Assembly (NCBI GenBank): GCA_021613335.1 | Contig: JAJTWR010000136.1 | Coordinates: 894,501 to 958,500, forward strand | Length of the DNA stretch: 64,000 nt | Reading direction: 5' to 3' | From: Whitmania pigra | Taxonomy: Eukaryota > Annelida > Clitellata > Hirudinida > Haemopidae | Shown: piece after piece, positions 26,903 to 39,139 of the stretch | How positions within the stretch are numbered: position 1 is the first letter of the stretch | Layout: every line of letters begins with the position of its first letter | The notes under the pieces: generated by a model | What the model was told of the DNA's origin: nothing | The model's input: only the letters and a program-made list of their open reading frames with translations | Database searches by the model: none | Made by a program: the position numbers and the translations under genes

Positions 26903-29900
26903 ATGGCAAAAAGAGATAAAGGGACTTTGCCTCATCTTGAAAATGCAAGCAGCCTTGCACTAATCTATGAAAATTTACCGAAAATAAAGCTGCGAAGTAG
27001 TGAATTGGATTTTAATAAAGAATTAGACAATTTATTGAAGAAAGATTCTGTCAAAACTAACATAATTGAAGTATTAAAGGCTAGTTTTCATTCAAATTTT
27101 GTCATGCAATCTGATTTTAAAATTGCTCAACATTTGAGTCACATCTGATGATTTGATTTTCCTAATTTCACTGAACTTGAAAATATCTTGAACTTTTGAT
27201 GGCATTACTTTGCAAACCTAAAGGAAGATAAAATTTAAAAAATTAATTCGTTAAGAAATGAAAGAACTGCAAATCTTAAAGTAATTTGACATATTAATTA
27301 ATCCCAATTTTTCCACCATTTTAGAAGCAAATGTGGAGATTGAATGGAGTTTAATAACAATTAATGAGTAGATGATTACATAGTTTTAGGAATATTAATT
27401 ATATTTAAAACTCATTATATTAGTTAGTTAAATAATTTGCTAACAATTAATTTAGTTATTCGATCTTTTTGTCTCCGGATTCAAGACTTACAAACATTTC
27501 CTGCAAACCATCAAAGAAGTCTTCGTTAGGACAGTTTCACAATTACAACAAGAAATCACTGAACTTAAGCTGGATCAGGTAAAATCACAGAAGAAATACT
27601 TTCATTTCAAAAATATAACCCATCTCTGTCACTGTTGCAAGACTATAATTTATAATTGTTACGGACCGATGAGAAGGAGACAGGGAGGGCAATTGCCCAG
27701 GGACAAGGCAAATTTTTTGGGGGCTTGCCCGGGTTTGGCACAGTTAACGCTTTCGGGCATAAGACTTAAAAAATTATCTGGAAGGGCATTCTTATTGTAA
27801 GAGAACATAAAAAAATTTTCGTTGTCAAGACAACATGGCGCCTGCTAGCAGAAGAAAACGAGAAAAAGTTGAAAGAACAAGAACAGCAACATAAGATCGG
27901 TATTGAAGTTTATAAGTATAACTTTATAAGTTAGACCTTCAAAATCCTTTAGGTGGTTCTGATTTTGACTTTAAAACTCTCAGATCTTGAAGCCATGAAA
28001 AGAGAAATCATCAAACTGAAAAAAGCAGACGAAGAGATGAAACTTCTCGCATCATCGCACAAAAAACAGGTTCGAAAATTTATTAAAATACCTTTTAAAA
28101 TATTTAAAATCTAAACTTAAAAAATATAGTAATGCTTCCAATAAACAGGATCCCATTGATCCCGCCAAAATGTGGCCATGATATCACAGTTAACTAACGA
28201 TTTTAACCCTGCAAGCGTACATCCTGAGAGTCTGACAAGCAAAATTTTAAATGATTTTTTCTAAAATTTATATTTTCTTATCCCTTTAGAGGTATCACTG
28301 ATATAAAAATAACGCCTTGCGTACTAGAAACTGTTTGGTTGTTGAGAAGTTGCAGGCACTATACATTTTTTTGGGCGCTAAATAAATTATGTTTTCCTGC
28401 TTAAATAGAAAAAATGGTTCACCACTTTATACTTATATGTTATTATTTCATTCACAATTTATTTAATTAAATATATATTAATTACAGTGCCTATTTATTT
28501 ATGTAGTAAATCAAAACACGATTTTTTTCATTGACCTTCTTTCCCGCCATTGAGCAGACTTTTTCAGACGAAGATTCTCATGTTTCATTTGTTGAATGAC
28601 GTGGTATAGGTTCAACATCCAGCAAGTTTTTACGCTTCTTAAACCCGGAGCCACAATTCAGCGTTGCAATTATTCATGAAAGTCAAGGACCTGATTCGAT
28701 AAATTACTCCGGAATAAGCTTCTATTCATCACATTTTCAAAATTTCCTAAACTTACTAAAATATGTTTTAAAGCTTTTACATGCTTTCAAATCAATTACA
28801 CTGACATTCTTCCCCTTGTTACAGATCTGTAAACTCTCGCAGGAATTGACAACAATTTATGGATCCTTCGTTGAGGAAAAACAGTCGAGAAAGTTGTTGG
28901 TCAACGAAATGGCAAAGTGGAGACAAGCAGACGTCACTTCAGAGTTCGATGTCAAGTTCAATCAAGGCGAGAAGGAAGGTCAAAAGTTCAAAAGTTCAGA
29001 TGATCCTGTCCTTCTGAGGATAGCTATGAAGTCTGTGAAATTTGTTTCTTGAACTGGTGTCTTATTAACTAAATTGTTTATAGATAAGTGACTCATTTTT
29101 GCTTAATATTAATTACATTTGTTATTTTCTTCCACGATTATGAAATTGATAAGTGGGCTGTTATTATTCTATAGATCAATTTTGTAAATGATTTGTTTTT
29201 AAGATTTCCGGAGAAATTCAAGGTTTTGAACATAAGTTATAAATAAATGAAAAAATATTCAATAACTTGCCATAGTAGTGCAATTACATTTTAAAATTAA
29301 AACAATCAATAAATCTACTCCAGCAAATAAATTAATTAATTAACTTCTCTGATGATATTATATTTATTGTGCAACTGAGTTTAATTAATTAACTTCTCTG
29401 ATCATATTATATTTATTGTGCAATTGAGTTTAATTAATTAACTTCTCTGATTATATTATATTTATTGTGCAATTGAGTTTAAATAATGAACTTCTCTGAT
29501 GATATTATATTTATTGTGCAATTGAGTTTAATTAATTAACTTCTCTGATTATATTATATTTGTTAAATTGAATTGCAGAAAAGCACGTGAAAGCGAAGAT
29601 GAATCCACGAGGAGGTTGGAAGAATTGAAACTCAGTTTTCAAGATGCCGTCGATAAAAAAGAATTTAATCGCCTCCTCAGCGAAAAGATGGTGACGCTTT
29701 GAATATTTAAAATGTTGCAGATTATGATAAAATATTCATTTTGTTTTTGTTAATATAATTGGTTATTATTTTTATTATTGTTGTTTATTATTTTGTTTTT
29801 GTTAATTTAATTGGTTATTATTTTTATTATTGTTGTTTATTATTTTGTTTATAACAGGCAATAGAAAAAAAACTGAAGCTAATGGAAGATGAAATGATTT

Positions 29901-30491
29901 TCTTAAAGGACAAGTAAGAGGATAATGATTGTAAACACATTAATATTTACTAATTATTAAGGTGAGAAGATGTTATTACTTACCATTATAAATTAATAGT
30001 ATATCATTACTTGTCAATTATAAACAATGACATCGTCTTCCTTGCTCTCACACTAATGTTATTTGAGAGGTTTGTAAACATGAATATAGTTTATTGAACG
30101 ATTGTGTATATACAAATATTGTTTTTGTATTGGCCTCCAATGTTTCCTTGGTAAGGGTTATGTTCAATATATCCGTGATATCTCAAATATCTCAAAATAT
30201 CTCCGTGATTTAGATCCACTTGAACACTTGCAGACAGATCGAAGGAAGGATAAAAGAGGTGTCAGATGAATGGGAGGAGTCTAAAGATGTAAACAAACCT
30301 TTGACGAATAACATTCCTGGGTTGGGAATTGGATTTTTTTACTCTTAAAGAGATAAACCCATAGTTGCAAAGTGATCAATAGTTTTATAAACAGATCTGA
30401 TTTGATCAAACGTGAAGAAAGCATCTCAGTTTCGGATGAGAATTTTGAAGGGGTTGGAGGCACCGAGGATGCACCAGTGGGTTATACGTAG
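26903..30491 (+). CDS. Predicted multi-exon coiled-coil protein, family not recognised
   Basis: The ATG at 26903 opens a frame beginning MAKRDKGTLPHLENASSLAL. Candidate exons: 26903 to about 27097; about 27491-27578; about 27857-27898; about 27984-28070; 28825-29030; 29579-29690; 29858-29913; 30234-30288; and about 30394-30491, ending in TAG. The junctions 29030/29579, 29690/29858 and 29913/30234 agree in phase; the first introns and the last junction are less certain. The product is charged and rich in Glu, Lys and Leu with heptad-like spacing (for example LEAMKREIIKLKKADEEMKL and IEKKLKLMEDEMIFLKDK), so a long coiled coil is likely. No signal peptide, membrane segment or catalytic motif is visible. 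Ciliary, centrosomal or cytoskeletal proteins often look like this, but that is only a guess. It diverges from the RanBP9/10-like gene. Confidence 0.5.
27658..27840. mobile_element. Possible transposon fragment within a coiled-coil-gene intron
   Basis: A G+C-richer block stands out from the A+T-rich intron. It contains the near-palindrome GGGCAATTGCCC and a GGGGGCTTGCCCGGG stretch. It resembles terminal parts of DNA transposons, but I could not define both ends or a target duplication. Confidence 0.3.
29332..29562. repeat. 49-bp minisatellite, about 4.7 copies, next to a splice acceptor
   Basis: The unit begins AATTAATTAACTTCTCTGAT and ends in TTGTGCAACTGAGTTT. Copies differ by a few bases (GATGATATT, GATCATATT, GATTATATT). 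The last copy runs to within about 20 bp of the acceptor of the exon starting 29579. Confidence 0.92.
29739..29848. repeat. ~53-bp tandem duplication in the following intron
   Basis: Two copies of a T-rich unit containing TTAATTTAATTGGTTATTAT and TTTATTATTGTTGTTTATTA. It ends about 10 bp before the acceptor of the exon starting 29858. Confidence 0.85.
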
Positions 30492-31249
30492 AACCTCAGG
30501 GTGTCTCAACATGAAGGTGGAATTATATAATTTTCAGAACTATTGAAAGAATGCCTTTTATCGTGAATGTTTTTTCTATAAAATAACAGATAAGATGGTT
30601 AAGATGAATGGTCGACTTAAATTATTAATTCGTTATGGTCCAAAAAATAATATGAATAGTAATATGTAATAGTTTTTATATATACATAATAAAATTTATT
30701 TACATGTTACATTAAAAATGAAGTTATAATGTTATTCATTTATTTAATTTTTATAACTGCCACGAATATTCGATGTACAAGCATTGTTATTTGTTAATAC
30801 GTCATGGAAAACTCTTCAATGCTAAAAATAATGTCTTTTTTTAAAATATTTTTTTTCATTATTTAAAATTCTTTAGGTTTTTTTTAGAAGTTCGAGAGTT
30901 TTATAATGACAAAGGACAGGGAAGGTTCAAAAATTACCAAAAATTACTTAAATTCGTTGACACAATTAATAGACTACTGTTGTTGATGCATTGTAGACAA
31001 TTAATAGACCACACCGTTGTTAATGCATCATGGAAAGGGCTTAAAATGCTAAAAATGTCGCAGAAATCATTAAAAATTTGAAAATAATTTGAACCGCTGA
31101 TTAGAATCAACAAGTTAAATTTAAAATTAAAATTGTGATTTATTATTAAATAACATTAAAATATATATAAATAAATAGAAGCTCACTAACACACAAGCGC
31201 ACCATAAACAGGCCTCTTACGAATGGACATTTGAAAATCGTGTCACGTG
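30492..31249. other. Tail-to-tail intergenic region (coiled-coil gene and Six1/2)
   Basis: A+T-rich sequence that should hold two converging 3' UTRs. AATAAA-like signals occur near 30688. No gene was recognised. Confidence 0.5.
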
Positions 31250-33956
31250 TCATTCAACTGGATACTTGTTGAAATAAAATGGCAAAAATGATCTGAACCA
31301 GTTCAGATTGTTCGTATTCCTCCTCTCGCTACCCACATTCGATCTGCTCTCTGACGTCATCGATATTCTACCATCATCATCATCACCATCGTCGTCGTCG
31401 TCGTCGTCATCTTCACCACCATCATTTTTCCTGATCTTTTTCAGATAGCTCGACCACGTTATTCCACCATCCGGATTGCACTCAGTTGCTTCTCTGGCAA
31501 ACGTCAGATCTTTCGCTCCGTCGTCACTCCTTTCCAAATTCTTCACCCCATTTTCTCCACTTCCGTTTGTCTCGTGGATGTCTCTGATTGGGCGACGAGA
31601 TGCCGTGGACGGGATGACGTCATCGCAGAAACGTTCCGCACTCCGTCGCCAGGTGTCGTTTTGCTTTTGAACTTGTTGACACTTCCTGTCGTCTGAGTCA
31701 TCGTCGTCGGAACAAGACATTCTCGATGACGTCGTTGACCTGAGAATGATAAGATGCTAATATGATAATTGATTGCAGAAACAAACATTTTCAATTCATA
31801 ATTAATTGCCGATGTATGAATGCTTAAAAATAAATAGGAACTTAATTGAACTTAAATTTGAACACAAATAAAGACAAACTTTTAGTAAATAGGCTAATTT
31901 CTATTTAATTATGGTTACAGTAACAATTAATAAAAGTCATTCAGTAGGTTTAATAAATTAACGAGTTATTGAATAAAATGTATTAATTTTTCGAGTTTCT
32001 TAAGTTGGTTCAAATTTCATCATTTAACTTTGCTTGCATTCATTTAACATCCAATTACATTCGACAACATGTTGCCGCTCAACGTAACCTGTTCGATAAC
32101 TTGTTTAATATTATTAATATTATTAATAATAAAAATAAAAATAATAATAATAATGAACAATATAATAATAGTGTTAATAATTATAATAATAATGAAAATA
32201 ATAATGTTATTAATAATAGTAATAATAATAACAATAAATATTAATTACGCAACTTGCAGACTGATGCAATAGAATGTTGTGATGGAAATTAAGCTTTCGT
32301 AAAAACTCGGATTCTCAGATCGTCGAAAATGTTTCAAGTCTAATAGCAAGTACACGATACCTTGGTTCTGTGATAACATGATTCCTTTGTTGTCTACAGT
32401 CTTAAATGTTTCATGTTTACAGTAAATGTTTCATGAAACAGTTTTCCAACATTAAACACACATTTATGCATATTTATTTCGACTTATTTCCTTTTTAGAA
32501 ATTTCGTCTCTAAATTAGGCGGTTGTTTATATCAATTAAAAAATAAGTAGCGATCCCATCTTCTTAATCATAATAATAATTTGAAATCACTTCAAGCATA
32601 AGGCAAGCGAGGTCAGGAGATTGCACGAAAAACTTCACAGCAACAAATCATTTGAAACTTCTTAAAGCTCAAACGGAGTTCATTTAGGTTCGTTCGGTGC
32701 ACGTTAACTCCATGTCATGATCACTAAATCATTCATTCACAACGCATTCAGTCACATTTAGTCAATCACTTTTCAATCAATCCATCACATCCCATTCAAT
32801 CATAACGCATTCAATCACAACCCAATCATCTCCTCAGACCCGATGGCTCCGGGAGAAAGCTGATCTTAATTAAGGTCTCAAAAAGTGAGAAATCTCTGCG
32901 TTTCATCGCTGGAAAGCATTGGTTTTCATTAGGAACGCTAGATAATTTCCACATAACAGCCGTGAATTCTTCACGTACACTTCTCATTCACACGTCCTCA
33001 CTGCCTTCCATTCTGAGCAAATGGCATTGAGGAGCGGTCATTAAGCATTGGCATCTTTCATCACAATGTAAACTTTAAATATTTAAATATCAAGATGCCA
33101 ATATGCGTTAAGTTTTCATGATTTAGGCTTTAAATATTCATGAACAAGTCGTTGTTGTTGTTGTTGAAAGAATGATGACGATGATGATGATGATAACAAC
33201 TCACTTTTCTGCGACGGTAGACGCCCTATCTCGTTGACGTCTGTTTTTGAACCAGTTGCTGACTTGCGTCGTTGTCAGTCCGGTGCAGTCGGCGAGCTTC
33301 TTTTTTTCCTTGGGATTCGGGTAAGGATTCTTGTGGTACCAGTCCTTCAAGGTTTGCCTCGACTTCTCTTTGAAGCAGTAACTCGTCTCCTCTCCGTCCC
33401 AAATGGTCCTGGGCAGAGGAAACTTTCTCCTCAGCCTGTACTTTCCCACTGCTCCAAGAGCTCTTCCGCCTCTTGCCCTTTCTGCCTCGATGTAGTGGGC
33501 TTGAAGCCACATGTACTGAAGTTCAGGGTGATTTACGACGGAGAAGTTGTTCGATTCGATGATTCGATACAAAAGCTTGAAATCTCCTTTTTTGAAGGCC
33601 ACCGTTGCTCTCGACTTAAGGACGCTTTCATTTTTTTGGAGCCTCTCGCAGCTTGGAAGACTCCAGAGAAAAGTTGCCAACCTGTCGATGTTCCCGCTGT
33701 TCCTGAGAACCTCGCAGACGCAAGCAACCTGCTCTTGCGTGAAACCGAACGATGGGACGAGGAACGTACTTTTAGCGGTTGAGTTTGTTTCAGAATCGAA
33801 CGAGAATCTGTTGGTTCTTTGTTCGTTTTCACTCGAAGCTGTCTTAGGTTCTGAACGACAGCAGTTCACGTCCGAACGTGCTGAATTAGCGCCGTTAATC
33901 TTTCCAGGAGTCATGACAATTCTACCTTCTAAGAGAAATTCAATCGTTAAGTTCAT
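31250..33956 (-). CDS. SIX1/2: Six1/2-class (sine oculis) homeodomain transcription factor
   Basis: Two exons, 33205-33956 and 31250-31739 on the minus strand, are joined by a GTGAGT/AG intron with matching phase and give 413 residues. The Six domain spans about residues 70-184 (starting [16 protein letters not shown]). The homeodomain spans about 186-245, with [10 protein letters not shown] in helix 3. [13 protein letters not shown] and [15 protein letters not shown] match the Six1/2 class rather than Six3/6 or Six4/5. Six1/2 proteins bind DNA with Eya and Dach partners and control eye, muscle, mesoderm and sensory development. The N-terminal extension of about 69 residues before the Six domain is longer than in vertebrate Six1/2, where the domain begins near residue 9. 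The C-terminal exon is divergent and holds an Asp run. The start could instead be the Met at residue 15. Confidence 0.93.
32105..32245. repeat. AAT-rich microsatellite in the Six1/2 intron
   Basis: Irregular AAT/AATAAT repeats within the intron between the two Six1/2 exons. The Asn/Ile-rich frames here are repeat products. Confidence 0.85.
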
Positions 33957-34591
33957 CGAGAAGAGAAGAGTCTTTCACAAGGAATCCGTTTCGAAGCAAC
34001 ACGTGCTTCTTCCAGGTTCGGACATTTTCCGTGCAGCACTCGCTCCCGAACATCCGATATCTTCGCAGGAAAGCAACAGGGATTGTTTTTATCTGCAACT
34101 AGAAACTTCCTGAACTTCTATTTTAAAGTCACCGCGCATGTTTATCTTGGATCATCACCATCACCAGATGTTATCATCATCAACTCCATCATCATCGTCG
34201 TCGTCGTCGTCGTCAGCATCATCGACGACACCATCGTTGATCCCTTCGAAACAGTTTGTGGTTCGTTGTTTATTTAAAGATAACAATTATTTTGACAATT
34301 GATTTGAATGTGTATATCACGTTAAAATAATTCACTACAATAAATGAAGAAGATGCTACAAGGAAATGTTGTTTTGATTGCATCTTCAACGGTGGCATCT
34401 CGCTGAGTCTCGCATTCATCGTGATAAGGAGCCTTCAATCGATTGCTTATCAATCACTCAGGGAGGCACATTGCATGGTTATCTCCGCAACTTTCAACTC
34501 ATTCTGGTATTCTGATAATGACGTCACTCTTCGGTTCATTCTCTTGCACTCCGTCCTTCTGAAAGGAACCATACATTATTTTTACTTAATG

Positions 34592-34623
<32 letters not shown>

Positions 34624-35704
34624 GCCGTTGTTGTTGATGCTTATGTTATTAATGAGTCACACTTCACTCGAGCAAATTATCACTCTGCCAATTATTCAGT
34701 GCATCAAGCGAACGTGGTTTTTTAAGAAACGAAAAACTCGTCATAATTAAAAAAACGACAACATTCCTGCTACTCACTTCATAATTATTTGTTTACTTCA
34801 TAATTATTTACTTGTTTCACTCATAATTATTCGCGTATTCTACTTGCATCCAATCATGTTACTCGTTGAATTCGAACCAAATCGTTAAAAAAAAACTAAA
34901 TTATGTCTCACTTAATTGACCCCTGCAACATAATTAAGATAAATTGGTCATCCTTAATTCATTAATATCACTGCATTGATGACGGTTAATTAGATGAATC
35001 GGTTTATGCATTAAATAGTTTTAAATAGATCTACATATTAACTTGCTCAATACCAATCACCTCGTAAACCCTGAAACCACAAATTGTCACTTTATAATTA
35101 TTCATAATTTTTATATTAGTTAATACTAGGGCTATTTCTATTAACTGTAACTGTAGCTGGAAACTCTAATAACTGACGAAAACTAAATCAGGTAACTGTA
35201 AGCATAACTGCAACTGCGTAAATAACTATAAATGGAAAGTGTTAGCTGATTAACTGTCCAATCAGTTAACTGAATTTTGTAAATCAGCATGACTTTATTA
35301 TGTAAACAATTTTGTGAATACTTTTATATTTGTCGTTTTTTTTTAATTCTTGCTGAAAATTTTGACAATTTTTTGTGCCTCCGGGCAGAGGCTAGGGATA
35401 CAGCTGGAATATTTTGCACCATAAAATGGGACGAACCACAAAATTGGCATCCTCATCCATCCCATTTAATCACATTATTCTATTACATCGATTAAGGATA
35501 AAAATTTAATTTTAATGAAATATTACATCTAAAGACGAAAATTTATAGAAATTATATTGCACGACTCATGCAGTTCTGATTTACACCAGTACAAAACATT
35601 ATTTTTTTTAATTTCACTGTCGCAAACTGGTCAATGACATAAGCAAAATCTCCTTTTTTCCAATGACTCTCTTGCAACTCTAAGAGAAGCAAGATCACCT
35701 AGAC
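33957..35704. other. Upstream region of the Six1/2 gene
   Basis: No coding exon was recognised. CAT/GTC-rich runs occur at 34152-34235 and a short ATT array at about 34597-34623. A stretch at about 35127-35275 repeats TAACTG-type words and looks like old repeat DNA. Developmental enhancers of Six1/2 would be expected near here but cannot be identified from one sequence. Confidence 0.45.
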
Positions 35705-36300
35705 CAGTGGTGCACAATCATTTTTGGCAGAGGGCAGAAACATAATTTGGAGAATCTCCGGGGGCCGAGCGAATGAGACCGTGTAAAATAGAATCCACAC
35801 TTTATGCCTCACCAACATCAGACAACGCAATCAATAAGACATATGTCTAGGACAATAAGGGAAAAGTGAACTAGAAAAATGAATGAAACATTGAATAACT
35901 TAAATTAATTATATTAATTATATGAGTAAGATTTCATTCAAAGTTGTCCAAGTAGTTAGATTTAGAAAATTTAGCATATTAACATTGCACTGCAACCGAA
36001 GAAAATACAGCATAAGGAAAGTTTAAAAAATACATAAAACGAAGCTTCCACAAATCAAAATTTTTTTCTTAGCCATATATCTAACATACAAACCATTTTT
36101 TTTTATAAAAAGAATGAAAACAAAGTCAAGTTTTTCAATTTATTTATAAATTAAATCATTTTGAAAAAAAGCCATTTTGAATTCTGACCATGACATATTT
36201 GAATTTGTTATTTTCAATTGGAATAAACATTTTGAACCACATTAGAATTACTTGAAATCATTTACACACGTGATTCAGTTTCAATTTGCACTTGACACAG
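35705..36300. mobile_element. Possible hAT-like element end or remnant
   Basis: The block begins CAGTGGTGCACAATCATTTT and continues with GGCAGAGGGC and a GGGGGCCGAGCG stretch. This style (CAGTGG, then TTTTGGC, then GGGCCG) is common at hAT transposon ends. The matching right end was not found, so the right limit given is arbitrary. Confidence 0.35.
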
Positions 36301-36310
36301 CGCAACTACA

Positions 36311-36420
36311 GTGTTTCCCCCAAAATAATAAGCACTAGCACGATTTTTCGAGATGCTAGTAATATAAGCTTATAATATAAGCCCTATCCGAAAATAAGCC
36401 CTGGTAAGATAGTCAGCCGG
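36311..36420. mobile_element. Possible DNA-transposon fragment (CAGTGTTTCCCCC end)
   Basis: The block starts CAGTGTTTCCCCCAAAATAA and repeats AATAAGC words (AATAAGCAC, AATAAGCCC). Such a start is typical of certain dispersed DNA elements. No partner end or target duplication could be seen. Confidence 0.3.
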
Positions 36421-37196
36421 CTTTTTTCGTGCGGGGGCCTGCCATTTGAAGCCACTATCTATGTTTGATAAAGTAACTACATAAGTACACAAATGCAAAA
36501 TGGTCACATTGAAAAGTTGGGTGTTATTCTGGCTGTATCCCTAGGACAATTCGTCGCAGGACAGCTACGGAGTCCTCACTGGAGGATAGCCAGTAATTAA
36601 ACAACACGAATGTCCAAGTGACAATCTGAGACAAAATCTACTAAATTAACTCAAATAAATCAACACGGCATCGACCTATATATACTCTCCTGGAAATTTC
36701 CAGATTCTCTAGAACTCTCTCGAAGATCACGTGATATGTCCCTCAGCCTTTAACGACAATCCACTCGCTCCATATCATGTACACGCACATCAAGCATCAT
36801 GTTAGGAGTAGTGTCCGGGTTGAGTCCTAGGGACTATTCTGACACCAGTGATGGGTAGAATTTCAAATCAAATCTGCGAAAGTGCACGAATTGGCATCTC
36901 GTTAACTTTCTTCAACTTAATACGCAGAAATCCAAAATTATGTTCATTGACTCGCTCGCCTCACAATTCTGTCACCTCTTCTTTCCAAAACAGACACTGG
37001 CACTCTCCCTCTTTCCTCTGCCACTCTCAAGCTTCTCGGCATTAATAATATTCGCACCTCATCTTTAAAGAACATTCCACCTTCATCATCAAATCCTGCA
37101 ATCACCTCATCTGGGCAATCCGGCACATCTGTCCACTACTCTCCGTCCACATAACTTCTGCCCTTGCTCGCAGCCTCGTTCTCTCTAGGCTGGAAT

Positions 37197-38434
37197 CAGG
37201 GGCGCAACCAGCGAAAAATGCTGGGGGGGGCTCAAGTTTAGAAAAGCCCGACGCGGTCGAAAAATTTTTGAAACTGTTCAAATCAATACTACTAATTTTA
37301 AGTAATAAAGAATTAAAGATAGAACTGATTATTATTATAAGTTTTTATTTATAAGTCTGCAGTCTTTTTTTGTATCTTTAATAATTTATTAATGAGCTTG
37401 ACTATCTTCTGTTTCAAAGTTTCAAGCCAGTTAAAGCAACTGTAAAAAAAAAGTTTATGATATGTTTAAAATTGTAATATGATATGATTGATATCCTAAA
37501 CATTTCACCTAATCTAAATTATGTATAAAATTAAGATCCTAAACAGTTTAAAACAATTTTGAAATGTTGTAGTCTAAATTACATTTTGATGTGTTTACAG
37601 TTACAAAATAATTTTTCGATCAATCTGTGAAAATCTGTTCACCATTTTATTTACTGGAAGAAGTGCAGTAGTTGTTTTGTTCACAGATATTCTCAATAAA
37701 CTTTGCAAACGACAGGCAGACATAGTCGTCCCGAGATGACTTTTAATAAGGCGAAGTTTAGAAAATGCCCTTTCTGCATCTGATGACGTAAATGTCTGAG
37801 TAAGAGCAACATCGAGCATATGCAACTCGGGCTGAATGCTTGTGGCACAGAAAAGATCTTGTAGTTCGATACACGCATTGGGGTCAGACTGATCAGCACG
37901 TAAACTTGTCGATGTGAATTGGAGCTGTCTTTGCACAGTTTCAGCGTCTTTTCCATGAAGGTTACAGAATTCCGAAAGCTCGGGAGTCATTGTGCCATTC
38001 TGCAAAGCATCAAGAGCAGCCAAGGCAGGGTTGTCAAAACGACATTATCTGATCATCAGATAACCAGCGAAAAATGCTGAGGGGGGAGCTCAAGTTTAGA
38101 CAAGGGACGAAAGCAGTCGAAAAATTTTTGAAACTGTTTAAATCAAAACTACCAATTATAATTAATAAAGAATTAAAAATAGAACAGATTATTATTATTA
38201 TGAGTTTGACTATCTTCTGTCTACAGTCTTATTTTGTATCTTTAATAATTATTAATGAGTTTGACTATCTTCTGTCTCAAAGTTTCAAACCAGTTAAATC
38301 CCCTTACCCCCCCCCCCCCCCACCAAAAAAAAACTGATCGGATTTGGAAAAATTGCAGGGTCTCTCCTATTAGGCCTGGGGGGGCTTGCGCCCCCCCCCT
38401 GCCCCCCCCCTGCCCCCCCCTAGTTGCGCCACTG
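37197..38434 (-). mobile_element. hAT transposon, 1238 bp, internally deleted, inserted in the LINE
   Basis: The terminal inverted repeats are CAGGGGCGCAACCAG (37197-37211) and, read inward from the right, CAGTGGCGCAACTAG, matching at 13 of 15 bases. The flanks are a perfect 8-bp duplication, GCTGGAAT, at 37189-37196 and 38435-38442, as expected for hAT. Inside, a minus-strand frame keeps only the C-terminal dimerisation part of a transposase. A ~230-bp segment next to the left end is repeated near the right end. C- and G-runs of 8-14 bases flank the right terminus. The element lacks most of its transposase and cannot be autonomous. Confidence 0.9.
37601..38043 (-). pseudogene. hAT transposase fragment (C-terminal dimerisation domain)
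   Basis: The frame encodes about 140 residues including SSDAERAFSKLRLIKSHLG and an LLRISVN segment, the conserved hAT C-terminal dimerisation signature, of the kind seen in ZMYM1-like transposases. The N-terminal zinc finger and catalytic core are absent; the sequence upstream of 38043 is instead the duplicated left-end segment. Confidence 0.85.
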
Positions 38435-38885
38435 GCTGGAATACTACAATTCCCTCCTTTATGGTACATCTGCCTCTTTAAAACATTCCTTACAACGTGT
38501 CCAATACAAGATTGCCGTACTTGTTCTTCTCAATTATTCAATATTCAATTCAAAGTGCAGTGGTTGCCGATTCACACCTTCAAAATCTCTCTCCTGACAT
38601 ATCACACTTTAGTGACGTCCTACTTTATCTCCATCACCTTATCCATCGCCGACACACATCGGTCTTCATTTATCTTCCCCCATCCATCTGCATCAACCAG
38701 TCAATAGGTCGTCACTAGTGAACAGAAGCTCCTCGTACGCCTCCCTGTCTACTGTCTGGAACGGACTTCCTTATCTCGTAAGAGCCCAACTATCTCTGGA
38801 GCTATTCAAGCGCTACATGAAGACTCACCTTTTCATTGGACAGCGAGAACACAATGCTCCTCTGGTACTGTGCCTTACAAATTAG

Positions 38886-39075
38886 ATATATGTTTATTTG
38901 TATAGCGCCATAAGCGTAAGCATCAGGGGCGCTCAGCCATTTGTATAGCGCCTCATCCAAGGAGGGCTTTGTGGCAGTGCGAGCTGGGTTGCGAACACGA
39001 CACGTAACGACTGTTGCTTTTACCGTCGTTTGCAGGCACGCTACCCTCTAGTGTACGACCAGTTGCCCTCCAGGG
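38886..39075. repeat. Dispersed repeat, copy 1 (TATAGCGCCATAA family)
   Basis: Contains TTTGTATAGCGCCATAAGCG, a GGAGG block, GCTGGGTTGCGAACACGACA and a TTACCGTCGTTTGCAGGCA segment. The same ordered words recur, diverged, at 46985-47165. This marks an interspersed family; its class is not clear to me. Confidence 0.7.
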
Positions 39076-39139
39076 ACAATTTACAGAAGTGGGGTTTAGT
39101 GGAAGACACCTAATGTCGGCTCTTGGGCGGGACCGTGAC

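Larger units (their letters stand above)
36850..38880 (+). pseudogene. Degraded LINE (CR1/L2/Jockey-like) reverse-transcriptase 3' portion, split by a hAT insertion
   Basis: Frameshifted plus-strand frames match the end of a non-LTR retrotransposon reverse transcriptase: LNTQKSKIMFI near 36920, LARSLVLSRLEYYNSLLYG across the insertion, LQRVQYKIAVLVL and VQWLPIHTFKI at 38490-38580, then a TVWNGLPYLVRAQLSLELFK block and MKTHLFIG near 38750-38850. These follow the familiar order SRLDYCNSLL, LQRVQNAAAR, LHWLPV, WNSLP, FK..LKTHLF. The copy has stops and frameshifts, so it is dead. It is interrupted from 37197 to 38434 by a hAT element, with the LINE frame resuming exactly after one copy of the target duplication. 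Confidence 0.8.

Noticed and set aside
28140..28560. Possible piggyBac end (TTAACCCTGCAAGC)
   Set aside because: A matching inverted end with TTAA was not found, so the match is likely chance in A+T-rich intron.
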